A stretch of DNA of 64,000 bases from assembly GCF_042685085.1 (NCBI RefSeq), contig NZ_JBHUMM010000005.1, forward strand, positions 62,001 to 126,000, written 5' to 3'. This document shows, piece after piece, positions 43,585-52,954 of the stretch. Position 1 is the stretch's first letter; the number at the start of each line of letters is the position of its first letter. The notes beneath the pieces are model-generated. The model worked only from the letters and a program-made list of their open reading frames with translations. It was not told where the DNA came from and ran no database searches. Origin of the DNA: Marinicrinis sediminis (GTDB lineage: Bacteria > Bacillota > Bacilli > Paenibacillales > KCTC-33676). The translations under genes and the position numbers were made by a program.

Positions 43585-44364
43585 CTAGTGATAGGGAAAT
43601 GTCTTGATCGGGTCCAAAGCGCCCGAAACGTCCATCATATTGCCGGTAATAAAATCGGATTTGTCTTCACACAAAAAGACGATCGTTCGCGCAATATCCT
43701 CGCCAGAGCCAGGACGTCCTCGCGGTGATTCCGCATCGGTCAGTTCGCGCACCTCATCAATCTGCTTTTCTTTATTCGATCCGCGAATATCCCCCGGACA
43801 AATCATATTGACCGTAATGCCATGCGGCGCTTCTTCTACCGCCAGCGTTTTTGTAAAGGAGACCAGACCGACCTTGGCTGCTGCATACACGGCACGATGA
43901 GGCCACGCTCTCGCTTCCGCGGCATGACCAAATCCAAAGTGAATGATTCGGCCCCAGCCTTTTTCCCGCATATGTGGAAGAACCAGATGATCCAGCTCCA
44001 TCACGCTCAACAGATTGCCTTGTACGAGATAACGAATCTCCTGCTGTTCATAATCTGCAAACAGCTTCCGCTTGCGAATAAAGGGACCGGCGTTGTTAAT
44101 CAGGATATCCACCGCACCCATCTCTGACTGAATCTGCTCCAGCATCTCGCACACCGCGTCCGCATCCGTGATATCGGCTCGATATGCGTTCGCTTGTACC
44201 CCGTAATGCTCCCGCAATTCCTCGACCAGCTCGAAGGCCTCTTGTTCACTGTTTACGTAGTTAATGGCTATCTTGCATCCCCGCTCTGCGAGCATTCTAG
44301 CGGTCATCCGTCCCAGACCTTTTGCTCCACCCGTAATAAAGGCTAGCTTTTGCTGCAACCCCAT
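43585..44364 (-). CDS. Short-chain dehydrogenase/reductase
   Basis: 259 residues from ATG 44364 (AAGGGAGAAGGATC upstream); the longer open frame has no support. The cofactor motif is TGGAKGLG (TGxxxGxG) near residue 9, NNAG is in LINNAGPF, the catalytic YxxxK is in AVYAAAKVG, and PG-type segments (CPGDIRG) are near the C-terminus. The expected Ser before the Tyr is replaced: FGFGHAAEARAW has no obvious Ser at the usual place, which may weaken activity. FabG-like; substrate unknown. Monocistronic. Confidence 0.85.
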   Translation of the reverse strand: MGLQQKLAFITGGAKGLGRMTARMLAERGCKIAINYVNSEQEAFELVEELREHYGVQANAYRADITDADAVCEMLEQIQSEMGAVDILINNAGPFIRKRKLFADYEQQEIRYLVQGNLLSVMELDHLVLPHMREKGWGRIIHFGFGHAAEARAWPHRAVYAAAKVGLVSFTKTLAVEEAPHGITVNMICPGDIRGSNKEKQIDEVRELTDAESPRGRPGSGEDIARTIVFLCEDKSDFITGNMMDVSGALDPIKTFPYH

Positions 44365-44540
44365 GATCCTTCTCCCTTCCCCAGACCATCTTTGGCAACG
44401 CCAGTTTGTGTATCCTCCGAATGGCCCATACGGTACGGACCGTTCACCATGCGCGTATATCCATGTTTCTCCCCGGTTCAGACAGGCCAAGTCGTGCTAA
44501 TACAAGTGTATGCATCTGTCACGCAAACATGCCTGTTCTA

Positions 44541-45230
44541 TTATGTTAGCATACGTTTTGCGTATTGAAAAATGAGATAGACAGACTGCAACACCATCTC
44601 ATAGCCCTGACGAAGATCATCTAGATTTTCCTTTGGGTTCTCAATCGCATTTTTGCCATGCAGCGTACCCGCAGCACGATGCATATCGTCCAGAAACTCC
44701 ACATTGATGAAATGGATTTCCATGTTCCGCTTTTTCCGCAGACGCAGCATCGGCTCACGATATTTCTTCTTCAAGTCATAGAGAGACTGCTCAAAGGTAG
44801 TATGTACGTGCTGATCATGCATATGACGAAGGACGGTAAAGTAGGAAAACTTCCTTTTGACTCGCTCGGTTCGCAGTTCCAGCCATTCATTGATATAATG
44901 CCCGAGCTTGTCCAGGATCGAGAACACACGGATCAGGGCATTTTTATAAAAGTATAAATACAAATGATATTGGTCCAGTTCTGCCTCATCCATTTCTTCC
45001 TCAAAACGATGAGTGATTCCTTCCGAAAATTTCTCCGCACAGTACTTGCTTTGCTCCAGCTCATCGATGGCATCCATGAAACTCTTGGCCCAATAGGCCA
45101 GCTTGTGATGCTTGTCTGTCGGCGCAGACACCTTGTCCATCCGATTCAGATAGGCTCTGATCGCTTCATTAGCAGAAAGCAAAAAACCTTCATCTACACG
45201 TTTAGGTTCATTAAATATTCTTCTAAGCAT
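44541..45230 (-). CDS. HEPN-domain protein (Cthe_2314-like)
   Basis: About 229 helical residues. A RX4H motif typical of HEPN RNases appears in KKRNMEIHFIN near residue 170. HEPN proteins often act as RNases in stress or defence, and the Cthe_2314-type set occurs in Firmicutes as single genes. The start is ATG 45230 (MLRRIFNEP), with GGTGA 5 nt upstream; GTG 45239 is another choice. No antitoxin-like partner gene adjoins it: the SDR gene is downstream on the same strand with a 176-bp gap, so a toxin-antitoxin role is not supported. Confidence 0.6.
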   Translation of the reverse strand: MLRRIFNEPKRVDEGFLLSANEAIRAYLNRMDKVSAPTDKHHKLAYWAKSFMDAIDELEQSKYCAEKFSEGITHRFEEEMDEAELDQYHLYLYFYKNALIRVFSILDKLGHYINEWLELRTERVKRKFSYFTVLRHMHDQHVHTTFEQSLYDLKKKYREPMLRLRKKRNMEIHFINVEFLDDMHRAAGTLHGKNAIENPKENLDDLRQGYEMVLQSVYLIFQYAKRMLT

Positions 45231-45280
45231 AACGTTCACCGCTCCCTGCTATGTCAGATCTGCTGCTCGTTTGACGATAA

Positions 45281-45301
45281 AAAGGGGCCCAAGGCCCCTA
45301 G
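45281..45301 (-). terminator. Terminator of the ubiD-like gene
   Basis: AGGGGCC at 45283-45289 and GGCCCCT at 45293-45299 form a GC-rich 7-bp stem with a 3-nt loop, followed on the minus strand by TTTTTA. It lies 95 bp past the stop of the decarboxylase gene. Confidence 0.75.
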
Positions 45302-45395
45302 TATACGCGAATCGATATCGACTCATTCCTGCTGCTGTATTCGTATCGCTTTCTTATCTTGCTTGATCTCAAAAAGTGATGTAAATCTCAAGAAG

Positions 45396-47168
45396 TCATG
45401 CTCTCAATCCGTTCGGAAAATATTGCTTCCACTTGTCGTCTACGAGTTCTACAATATCTTCTCTCGGGAACAATTCATCCGGGTAACCCGGCTTCATGCG
45501 GGCATCAATGATGATCGGAAGCTTGTAATGCAGATGATGCTGCTTCACTTCGTAAGCAGCAAACAAATCCGTCGCCGGATTAAACCGCGTAAAGGTGGTC
45601 CACAGGAACGAGGTTTGATCCACGATCGCATCCGCATCATCGACCACAAAAATCATAGGCCAGCTGTCCAGCTGTTCGGACGCCTGTTGCAGCAACCGTT
45701 CAGGCAGATTCGGATCTTCCTCGAAGCTCCGTCCCGAAACCACCAGACAACCCTTGGCATGAACCTTTAGCTTGTGAATGCCCGGCAGCACGCCTCCCTC
45801 ATACTGGGCTGGCAGCTTGCGAATCGGGTCTCCGATGCCCAGCAGCACAGCCTTGCTGCCGCGATTGAGCCGCTTTCCAGTATAATCCAGCGTATCATGC
45901 GATGTTTTGTTGAAGACGAATAAATCCTTTTCCGGTCTGAATCGTTCCAATACCGTTTCAAACAAATCATTAAACCGGCTCAGATCCAGCGTCTGATCCG
46001 TCACGATCAGAAACTTTGTCAGCGTAAGCTGTCCCTGACCCAGAATGCCAAAGGCCGTCGCGAGCGCTTCTCTCGAATAGCTCTCTCTTACGATAGCCGC
46101 AGCAAGTGGATGAAAGCCGGTCTCAGCGTACGTCCACAGATCCTTCACCCCAGGCATCGCCATCGGGAATGCAGGATGGAGCAGACGCTGCAGAAATTCA
46201 CCGAGATAATAATCTTCCTGCTTCGGCTTGCCCACGATGGTAGCCGGATAGATGGCATCCTTGCGGTGCCACATATGCTTCACATTCAGAATCGGAAAAT
46301 CATGTGTGAGCGAGTAATAGCCATAATGGTCGCCAAAGGGCCCTTCCGGTCTGCGTACATGAGGCGGCACCTCGCCATGAATCACAAATTCGGCATCTGC
46401 CGGCATACGCAGACCGCCGAGTGGATCATCGACCACGCGCAGCTTCTTGCCAATAATAAGCGAAGAGAGCAGCAGCTCAGGCAGATTTTCCGGAACCGGG
46501 GCAATCGCTGATGCAATCAAGGCAGGTGGACCACCGAGGAAGACCGAGACAGGCAGCGCCTGATCCCGTTTCTCTGCTTCGTGGTAGTGAAATCCGCCGC
46601 CTTTATGAATTTGCCAGTGCATGCCCGTGGTCTGATCATCATAAATTTGAACCCGGTACATGCCAAGATTGTGCGCCTTCGTATCGGGATGTTCCGTATA
46701 CACCAGCGGCAGCGTAAGGAACGGGCCTCCGTCCTCCTGCCAGCAGGTCAATACCGGCAATCCCTTCAATGGGTCCTGAACCCGATGCTGTTCTAAAATT
46801 GGAGCCTGCTCTCTGCTGACCTTCTTCATGCCAACTTTGAGCATATCGCCGATCATCCCGCGATGCTCCCACAACTTCCTCGGTGTCGGGGGAACGAGGG
46901 AGTCCATCGCCCCTACAATTTCTTTCATCAGGTTTTCCGGTCGGGGGCCAAACGCCATGTCCACCCTTCTGCTTGTTCCGAACAGATTCGTCACAATTGG
47001 AAATGAACTTCCCTTCACATTGGTAAACAGGAGGGCAGGTCCTCCCTCATCGATGACTCTTCGATGAATCTCGGCGACTTCCAGATACGGGTCCACCGGT
47101 GCGTCGATGATCGCCAGATCCTGTTCCTTCTTCAATTGCTCCAGCATTTCCCTCAGGCTAAGCAGCAT
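45396..47168 (-). CDS. UbiD-family decarboxylase, possibly for menaquinone
   Basis: 590 residues of the prenylated-FMN-dependent UbiD family. Conserved ExxxxDPLGGLRMP-like region seen as VVDDPLGGLRMPADAEFVIHGE; the RxxEGPFGDHYGYYSL segment with catalytic Glu/Arg/Glu type residues; and QIHKGGGFHYHEAEKR. In futalosine-pathway organisms a UbiD homologue decarboxylates 1,4-dihydroxy-6-naphthoate derivatives (called MqnL). mqnE 4 kb away makes that role likely, but UbiD enzymes have many substrates. The flavin prenyltransferase UbiX partner is not in the window. A GGAGG site lies inside the end of ctaA, and the two genes overlap by 11 bp, so they are cotranscribed. Confidence 0.85.
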   Translation of the reverse strand: MLLSLREMLEQLKKEQDLAIIDAPVDPYLEVAEIHRRVIDEGGPALLFTNVKGSSFPIVTNLFGTSRRVDMAFGPRPENLMKEIVGAMDSLVPPTPRKLWEHRGMIGDMLKVGMKKVSREQAPILEQHRVQDPLKGLPVLTCWQEDGGPFLTLPLVYTEHPDTKAHNLGMYRVQIYDDQTTGMHWQIHKGGGFHYHEAEKRDQALPVSVFLGGPPALIASAIAPVPENLPELLLSSLIIGKKLRVVDDPLGGLRMPADAEFVIHGEVPPHVRRPEGPFGDHYGYYSLTHDFPILNVKHMWHRKDAIYPATIVGKPKQEDYYLGEFLQRLLHPAFPMAMPGVKDLWTYAETGFHPLAAAIVRESYSREALATAFGILGQGQLTLTKFLIVTDQTLDLSRFNDLFETVLERFRPEKDLFVFNKTSHDTLDYTGKRLNRGSKAVLLGIGDPIRKLPAQYEGGVLPGIHKLKVHAKGCLVVSGRSFEEDPNLPERLLQQASEQLDSWPMIFVVDDADAIVDQTSFLWTTFTRFNPATDLFAAYEVKQHHLHYKLPIIIDARMKPGYPDELFPREDIVELVDDKWKQYFPNGLRA

Positions 47169-48105
47169 CTCGATTCCTCCTCATAAACCACGCCATGATA
47201 CTGATATAACACAAGATAGAGAACAGCACACAAATAATCACAGTATGAAACAAGCCGGCAAATAAATACAAATTCTCATCATTCAGACTATATACGACCA
47301 GCGCACCGCTAAGCACCTGGGTCGTGATCAGTACGATCAGCGCAATCGCACTCTTGCGAAAGAGTGAAATATGCCGATAATGCCAGAAGCTGACGTGAGC
47401 CAACCAGGCAACCAGAACAAACAACAGCAGCGCGCCCAGTCGATGAACGAAGGCAATGCCTGCCCCGTCTTCGAAATCCGGGATAACTTGTCCATTGCAC
47501 AGTGGCCAGTCTCTGCCACATCCGGCTCCCGAATCGGTATGTCTTACATACGCGCCGAGATACACTACGATATACGTGTAGATCAGCGTGGACCATATAA
47601 GCAGACGGAAGCGACCGCTGACCGTCTGTCCGGCCACCCATTTCTCTCCCCATCCGCTTGGATGGATAGGCAGATGTGTTCGGTACATGACCAGAACGAG
47701 CAGCAGCGTAGAGGCAAATGCCAGCAATGAAAACCCGAAATGCAGCGCCATGACCAGTGAAGAGGTCTCATATTTCACGGCGAGCGCCCCCATGATCGCC
47801 TGCAACAAGGTGAAAAACAGTGTGCTAGCGGCGTACAGCTTCGCGTCCTTGCGTCTTACCTTCACCATTACGGCTATAAACGTAGCCAATACCATCAGTC
47901 CCACGATCCCTGTTACAAGACGATGGCTATATTCAATCATCGATTCAATCGTATAAGCCGGAATAAATTCTCCATGACACAAAGGCCAGTCCGTTCCGCA
48001 GCCTTCTCCTGATTCTGTCTGTGTGACGACTGCACCCGCCAGAACAACGAGAAACATGCCGATGCAGGTTATAATTGCGAGTCTTTTAATCCAGGGATGC
48101 AACAC
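47158..48105 (-). CDS. ctaA: Heme A synthase
   Basis: Converts heme O to heme A for aa3-type cytochrome oxidases. 315 residues, eight membrane helices in two similar halves. Each half has the cysteine-containing loop: TQTESGEGCGTDWPLCHG and then RHTDSGAGCGRDWPLCNG. The heme ligand histidines are in EYSHRLVTG and VHRLGALLLF. It starts with GTG 48105 (AAGGTG upstream). ctaB is not adjacent. The overlap with the UbiD gene suggests joint expression of heme and quinone functions. Confidence 0.93.
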   Translation of the reverse strand: MLHPWIKRLAIITCIGMFLVVLAGAVVTQTESGEGCGTDWPLCHGEFIPAYTIESMIEYSHRLVTGIVGLMVLATFIAVMVKVRRKDAKLYAASTLFFTLLQAIMGALAVKYETSSLVMALHFGFSLLAFASTLLLVLVMYRTHLPIHPSGWGEKWVAGQTVSGRFRLLIWSTLIYTYIVVYLGAYVRHTDSGAGCGRDWPLCNGQVIPDFEDGAGIAFVHRLGALLLFVLVAWLAHVSFWHYRHISLFRKSAIALIVLITTQVLSGALVVYSLNDENLYLFAGLFHTVIICVLFSILCYISIMAWFMRRNRDAA

Positions 48106-48300
48106 GATTCACCTTCTCTGCCTGTAATCACGATTCTCATGTAGAATCACCCTTCATTATATCGAGAAAACGTCGCCAATGCTACGTGCATCTACCGGGA
48201 TCTGTTACAATGTCGTGTCAGGCCTGAACCAGCCATGAACCTTTGGCTGGGCTGACGCATAAACTACATCAATCATCGCATACGCACAGGAGGTGCCGTC

Positions 48301-49305
48301 ATGCCTGTTAAGAAATTAAGTTTCTTTCTTGCCGCCTTGCTCATCCTTTCCCTGTTCAGTGCCTGCAGTGACCCATCTGAGTCCATCAACAAAGTACGGA
48401 TTGGGGAAGTGACACGTTCCATCTTTTATGCCCCTCAATATGTGGCATTGGAGAAAGGCTATTTTGAAGAGGAGGGGCTGGAAATTGAACTGACCACCAC
48501 ATTTGGTGGGGACAAAACGATGACCGCGCTGCTGACCAATGGCATCGATATCGCGCTCGTCGGTTCAGAAACGTCCATCTACGTCTATCAGCAAGGATCA
48601 GAAGACCCGGTTATCAATTTCGCCCAGCTGACGCAAACCGACGGGACATTCCTCATGGCCAGAGAGCCTCATGACACTTTTAGTTGGGATGCGCTAAAGG
48701 GCGCTACCTTCCTCGGTCAGCGCAAAGGGGGAATGCCCCAGATGGCAGGGGAATACACCTTGAAGCAGAAAGGCATTGATCCCCAGTCTGATCTGAACCT
48801 CATTCAAAATGTAGAGTTTGCCAACATCCCGACTGCTTTTGCATCGGGAACAGGGGATTTTGTTCAATTGTTCGAACCACAAGCAACTATCTTTGAACAG
48901 GAAGGAAAAGGGTACATCGTCGCCTCCTTTGGCGCAGAGAGCGGACATATTCCGTATACCGTCTTCATGAGCAAGCAAAGCTTCCTGGAGGAACATCCGG
49001 ATACCGTTCAGAAATTCACGACCGCCCTCCATCGCGCCCAGCGCTGGGTGCAGACCCATACCCCGCAGGAAATTGCGGAAGTCATCCTGCCATATTTTGA
49101 AGACGTGGACCGCACGACCGTTGAGAAGGTCGTGCAGCGATATCTGGAGCAGGGCAGCTATGCCGAAGACCCAATTGTTGATGAAACCGAATGGAATCGG
49201 CTGCAAGACATGATGGAAAGTGCTGGAGAATTAAGTGAGCGAACGCCTCATGGGGTGCTGGTCGATAATCAGTTTGCGCAACAAGCAAAGCAATCCGATA
49301 GCTAA
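48301..49305 (+). CDS. ABC transporter substrate-binding lipoprotein (SsuA/NMT1-like)
   Basis: 334 residues with a lipobox (LFSAC, Cys22) and a periplasmic-binding fold of the SsuA/TauA/THI5 class: FYAPQYVALEKGYFEEEGLE and GDKTMTALLTNGIDIALVGS. These proteins bind sulfonates, nitrate or thiamine precursors. The operon has no riboswitch or metabolic gene that decides which. A thiamine (TPP) riboswitch was looked for in the 195-bp leader and not seen; a small hairpin (CCAGCC...GGCTGG, 48228-48252) is present. ATG follows CAGGAGG. It is the first gene of a three-gene importer. Confidence 0.88.
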   Translation: MPVKKLSFFLAALLILSLFSACSDPSESINKVRIGEVTRSIFYAPQYVALEKGYFEEEGLEIELTTTFGGDKTMTALLTNGIDIALVGSETSIYVYQQGSEDPVINFAQLTQTDGTFLMAREPHDTFSWDALKGATFLGQRKGGMPQMAGEYTLKQKGIDPQSDLNLIQNVEFANIPTAFASGTGDFVQLFEPQATIFEQEGKGYIVASFGAESGHIPYTVFMSKQSFLEEHPDTVQKFTTALHRAQRWVQTHTPQEIAEVILPYFEDVDRTTVEKVVQRYLEQGSYAEDPIVDETEWNRLQDMMESAGELSERTPHGVLVDNQFAQQAKQSDS

Positions 49306-49409
49306 GTCTGAACGCAGATCACTCGAACCTGCCGGATCTAGTCGGTCCTTTTCAGTCAATACCATCATATCCGGTGTGGAATCAAAGGACAGAAATGGGG
49401 GAATGAAAC

Positions 49410-50207
49410 ATGCAGCAGGCCCTTCAGATCAAGGAAGTTTCACATGTTTATGTAACGGAGAAAGAAGCTTCTCTGGCTATTGAAAAAATCTCGCTTGATA
49501 TTGCAGCTGGTGAATTCGTCAGTCTGGTCGGTCCGAGCGGCTGCGGAAAAACAACCCTGCTGTCTATCATGGCCGGCCTCATTCCCCCTACTGCCGGGCA
49601 GGTAACACTGGCAGGATCGCCGATCAACGGCCCCCATCGCGGCATCGGGTATATGCTGCAACAGGATTATCTGTTTCCGTGGCGGACGATTTGGCGAAAT
49701 GCCACGCTGGGACCCGAACTGCGTAAAGGGGTAGACACTTCTGCCCATTTCGCGTATGTCCAGCATCTGCTGCAGGAAATGGGTCTGAGCCATGTCAGGC
49801 ATCTCTACCCCCGCCAGCTGTCCGGCGGGATGAGACAGCGGGTGGCACTCGTGCGCACCCTGGCCACCAAGCCGGATGTACTGCTGCTCGATGAACCGTT
49901 CTCTGCTCTGGATTATCAAACCCGGCTTCAACTCGAAGACCTCGTGTTCGAAACGATTCGTTCGCGCCAAAAAACCGCTGTGCTGGTCACCCATGATATA
50001 TCCGAAGCCATCGCCATGAGCGACCGCGTGATCATCCTTAATGCGAATCCAGGCACCATACGCAGAGAAGTGGTCATTCCTCCCCTTATTCGCCAGACTC
50101 TGCCCTTCCATGCGCGCGAACAGGCCGGATTCCATGAACTCTTTCATACGATCTGGCAGGAATTCGAAGCGATGAAAACAGAGCGAAGCAGAGGTGAAAG
50201 CCTGTGA
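49410..50207 (+). CDS. ABC transporter ATP-binding protein
   Basis: 265 residues. Walker A GPSGCGKTT (41-49), Q-loop in YMLQQDYLFPW, signature LSGGMRQRVA, Walker B VLLLDEPFSALD and the switch His in LVTHDISEA. This matches the SsuB/TauB class that energises taurine, sulfonate or nitrate-type importers. It follows the binding protein by 104 bp, which is wider than usual but has no visible terminator. Its last four bases overlap the permease start. Confidence 0.92.
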   Translation: MQQALQIKEVSHVYVTEKEASLAIEKISLDIAAGEFVSLVGPSGCGKTTLLSIMAGLIPPTAGQVTLAGSPINGPHRGIGYMLQQDYLFPWRTIWRNATLGPELRKGVDTSAHFAYVQHLLQEMGLSHVRHLYPRQLSGGMRQRVALVRTLATKPDVLLLDEPFSALDYQTRLQLEDLVFETIRSRQKTAVLVTHDISEAIAMSDRVIILNANPGTIRREVVIPPLIRQTLPFHAREQAGFHELFHTIWQEFEAMKTERSRGESL

Positions 50208-51016
50208 AAACAGCAGCATGGACCCAGCACATTCATGAACAGTACAAGCGACAGCAGCGCATACGCAAGAGCTGGGTATGGGCAACACAGATGGCGCTGC
50301 TCACACTCTTTTTTGGACTATGGGAGCTGGCGGGACAAATGAAATGGGTGGATGTGCTCTTGTTCAGTTATCCCTCTAAAATTTCAATACTGCTATGGGA
50401 GAAAACGCTAGACGGTACGCTGCTCCCGCACATCGGCATCACGGTCACAGAAACCATCATCGGCTTCTTGTTAGGCACGCTGTGCGGCACAGCACTGGCC
50501 ACCCTCATCTGGTGGTCTCCCTTTCTGGCCCGGGTGCTGGACCCCTTCATTGTCGTGTTCAATTCGATGCCAAAAGTAGCGCTGGGGCCCTTGTTTATCG
50601 TCGGGCTCGGACCCAATATGTTCTCTATTATCGCCATGACCCTCGCCATCACGGTCATTATCACGACCCTGGTTGTCTATTCCGCCTTCAAGGAAGTCGA
50701 TCCGCATTACGCTCGCGTCATTCAAATTTTTCACGGAAATAAAGCCCAAATGTATCGGCTTGTTATTCTTCCCGCTTCTTTTCCTGCCATTATCTCCGCT
50801 CTCAAAGTCAATGTCGGTCTTGCCTGGATCGGTGTCATTGTCGGTGAATTCCTCGTTTCGAAGGATGGACTCGGCTACCTGATCATCTATGGATTTCAGG
50901 TGTTCAACTTTACCCTCGTCATTGGCAGTCTGTTCATCATTGCGCTGGTGGCGACCTTGATGTATCAGGCAGTCGCCTATCTGGAAGCCAAAGTTTCCGC
51001 TCGCTCTCAAAAATAA
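50204..51016 (+). CDS. ABC transporter permease (SsuC/TauC-like)
   Basis: 270 residues, about six membrane helices, with the cytoplasmic EAA-like loop visible as AFKEVDPHYARVIQIFHGNK near residue 165. It begins with GTG overlapping the TGA of the ATP-binding gene (GTGA), a translationally coupled arrangement. With its two upstream partners it forms a complete importer. Confidence 0.9.
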   Translation: MKTAAWTQHIHEQYKRQQRIRKSWVWATQMALLTLFFGLWELAGQMKWVDVLLFSYPSKISILLWEKTLDGTLLPHIGITVTETIIGFLLGTLCGTALATLIWWSPFLARVLDPFIVVFNSMPKVALGPLFIVGLGPNMFSIIAMTLAITVIITTLVVYSAFKEVDPHYARVIQIFHGNKAQMYRLVILPASFPAIISALKVNVGLAWIGVIVGEFLVSKDGLGYLIIYGFQVFNFTLVIGSLFIIALVATLMYQAVAYLEAKVSARSQK

Positions 51017-51029
51017 CCACATGCAAAAA

Positions 51030-51075
51030 AACCTCCGTGTCCAATCGACTCGAATGAGCCAATGGGCACGAAGGT
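51030..51075 (-). terminator. Terminator of the thioredoxin-like gene
   Basis: AACCTCCGTGTCC near 51030 pairs with GGGCACGAAGGTT near 51064-51076, with one mismatch and one wobble. On the minus strand the stem is followed by TTTTTTT. It is also just past the permease stop on the plus strand. Confidence 0.6.
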
Positions 51076-51147
51076 TGGATGACCAGGATCACGGCAGGAG
51101 TGTTCCCAACCGCACATATAGTTGGCACTCCCATCGCCAGAAGGAGA

Positions 51148-51486
51148 TTACACCGCTTCAGCTACGGCCACAACCCGATCAAGGAATTGCTCAATTTCTT
51201 CTCTGGACTTTCTGAGCTTGCTGACAAAGCGGATCAGTTCCTGCCCGTTCTTGAACCCGATGAAACTCGGGATACCCAGAATATTGTATGCTTCGCAGAG
51301 ATCCGGAAGCTCGTCCCGGTCTACATGATAAAAATCCAGCTTGTCCGCATAAGCCTTCTCCAAATCCGGCATAAACGGATCGATATAGTGACAATCTCTG
51401 CACCAGGTTGTTTTAAAGACGACGATAGCCGGCTTGCCTGCGGCAATGACCTGCTCAAATTGTTCTCTGGTTGCTAGTTTTTCCAT
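51148..51486 (-). CDS. Thioredoxin-like protein with an unusual WCRDC active site
   Basis: 112 residues of the thioredoxin fold. The active-site pair Cys29/Cys32 lies in WCRDC instead of WCGPC, and the cis-Pro loop is in GIPSFIGFK. The Arg-Asp dipeptide should change redox potential and partner range compared with trxA at 25.3 kb. This type resembles YdbP-like Bacillales proteins. It is cytoplasmic (no signal peptide). Monocistronic; the ATG follows AGAAAGAGGTGAG. Confidence 0.85.
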   Translation of the reverse strand: MEKLATREQFEQVIAAGKPAIVVFKTTWCRDCHYIDPFMPDLEKAYADKLDFYHVDRDELPDLCEAYNILGIPSFIGFKNGQELIRFVSKLRKSREEIEQFLDRVVAVAEAV

Positions 51487-51648
51487 GTCAACTCACCTCT
51501 TTCTATGTCTTACGCCTCCATCATAAAGGGTATGCGCCCGTTCGTCAAATGACCCTGCTTACCCTACCTGCCAAGACCAGACCCGCCAGCATGCATGAAG
51601 CACCCCCATCATCCATACAATGAAGCTAGACAGAGGAGGGCTAGGAAG

Positions 51649-52944
51649 ATGCGATGGAAGACAACCTCAAAGCTTTGGAATCAGATCATGCAGACCCTGG
51701 TAAGTGTGCCTCTGCATGGGATTGAATGGTGGAATGAACGCTCCCGATCCCAGGAGGCCATCGTTCCCCGTGGGGTTTACAAGCAGCTGGAACAGCAGTT
51801 AAAGCGATGCCTTGCTGAGCCCTCATCGCCCGTTGCGCCCATGACCGCGACCGAACAGGCCATCGTGCAGCGAATCGAGCAGGAAACGAAAATGAGCAAC
51901 CTGAACAACGTCACTCGAACCCAGGCATACCTGGACATGTACCAGCAGCATCCGGAACTGCATTGGGCCTTTCTGGCGCATATGGTATCACGCAACGGAG
52001 GCTGGAGCATGACCGATCTGAAGGGAGAGTGGCTGCCGCGCTTGCTTCCTGCCGATGCTCGGCGTCATTTGTTTCAGTTTCTGGAGCGGGCGAATAGCTA
52101 CATTTTTCAAGACGCCTATCCCCAGTTGGCCTTGTACCGCGAAAGCATCCGGCATGATCAAAATTTGATGCCGCTCCTCTCCCATTTTCATGTCTCCCGA
52201 TTCATGCAGCCGATATGGGCCTATTTTTGGCGTACCCGGCACGCCCCTCTCCTGAGTACGGCACTCATTGTTAATGAGCAGCATTACATTGAAGAACGGA
52301 TCGTCCGGCAACCCTTTTTTCAAAAGCACGTCCTGATGACACCAGCCTTTCAATTGCAGTCGCTGCTGCAGCTCAATCAGATATGTTTTCCCCAGCTTCG
52401 CAATTCCACAGAAATCTCTTTCAACGCAAGTCAAAAGCCGCTGCCACTGAACGGACTCATCCTGGAGGACTTTTCCGATCTTCAGGAGCGCATTGATTTT
52501 GGCAAGGCGTTGTATCAGCTTCTGTTTCATACCGAACCAGCTCGCCTCAAACATACCGTGGCCTTTGCCACAGCCCGTCCTCACAGCGGATCACGCGCCG
52601 ATTACTGGCCTCACCTGTACCGGTCTGTTCGTCCTGATCCAGAGCCGCAGACGTATATCGCCAAACTGAAGCATTGCAGGCTGATCGATCCTGACAAGCC
52701 GCTGTACAGTCCTTCACTCAGACAGTCCTGGCCGAATGAGCCCTTCGTTGAACCGGATCGCACTGATTGGTTCCAGGCGCGCACCAAAAAGGCGATCACC
52801 TGCTTGAAAAGCATGGCATCGCCTGTTCAGATTCATATGGAAAAAGAAGTTTGCTTCGGTTTGCGCAAGATCGAGTCAGCCGTACTGGCAGGGGACTGGT
52901 TCCATCATCTTGCCTCCCCTTCCCCTTTCTCCAGCCCGGACTGA
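51649..52944 (+). CDS. DUF2515-family protein (YppC-like)
   Basis: About 431 residues from ATG 51649, with GAGGAGGGCTAGGAAG upstream; the ATG 54 bp upstream has no such site. The family signature NNVTRTQAYLDMYQQHPELH and then WAFLAHMVSRNGGWSMTDLK identifies DUF2515, present as yppC in Bacillus. Mostly helical, soluble, no catalytic motif. Function is unknown. The gene ends 10 bp before the converging flippase gene and there is no room for a terminator between them. Confidence 0.85.
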   Translation: MRWKTTSKLWNQIMQTLVSVPLHGIEWWNERSRSQEAIVPRGVYKQLEQQLKRCLAEPSSPVAPMTATEQAIVQRIEQETKMSNLNNVTRTQAYLDMYQQHPELHWAFLAHMVSRNGGWSMTDLKGEWLPRLLPADARRHLFQFLERANSYIFQDAYPQLALYRESIRHDQNLMPLLSHFHVSRFMQPIWAYFWRTRHAPLLSTALIVNEQHYIEERIVRQPFFQKHVLMTPAFQLQSLLQLNQICFPQLRNSTEISFNASQKPLPLNGLILEDFSDLQERIDFGKALYQLLFHTEPARLKHTVAFATARPHSGSRADYWPHLYRSVRPDPEPQTYIAKLKHCRLIDPDKPLYSPSLRQSWPNEPFVEPDRTDWFQARTKKAITCLKSMASPVQIHMEKEVCFGLRKIESAVLAGDWFHHLASPSPFSSPD

Positions 52945-52954
52945 ATGCAGTTCT

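Noticed and set aside
44541..45230. HEPN/MNT toxin-antitoxin pair
   Set aside because: No nucleotidyltransferase or other antitoxin-like gene adjoins the HEPN gene.
48106..48300. TPP or other riboswitch before the ABC importer
   Set aside because: The conserved thi-box sequences were not found; only a small hairpin is present.
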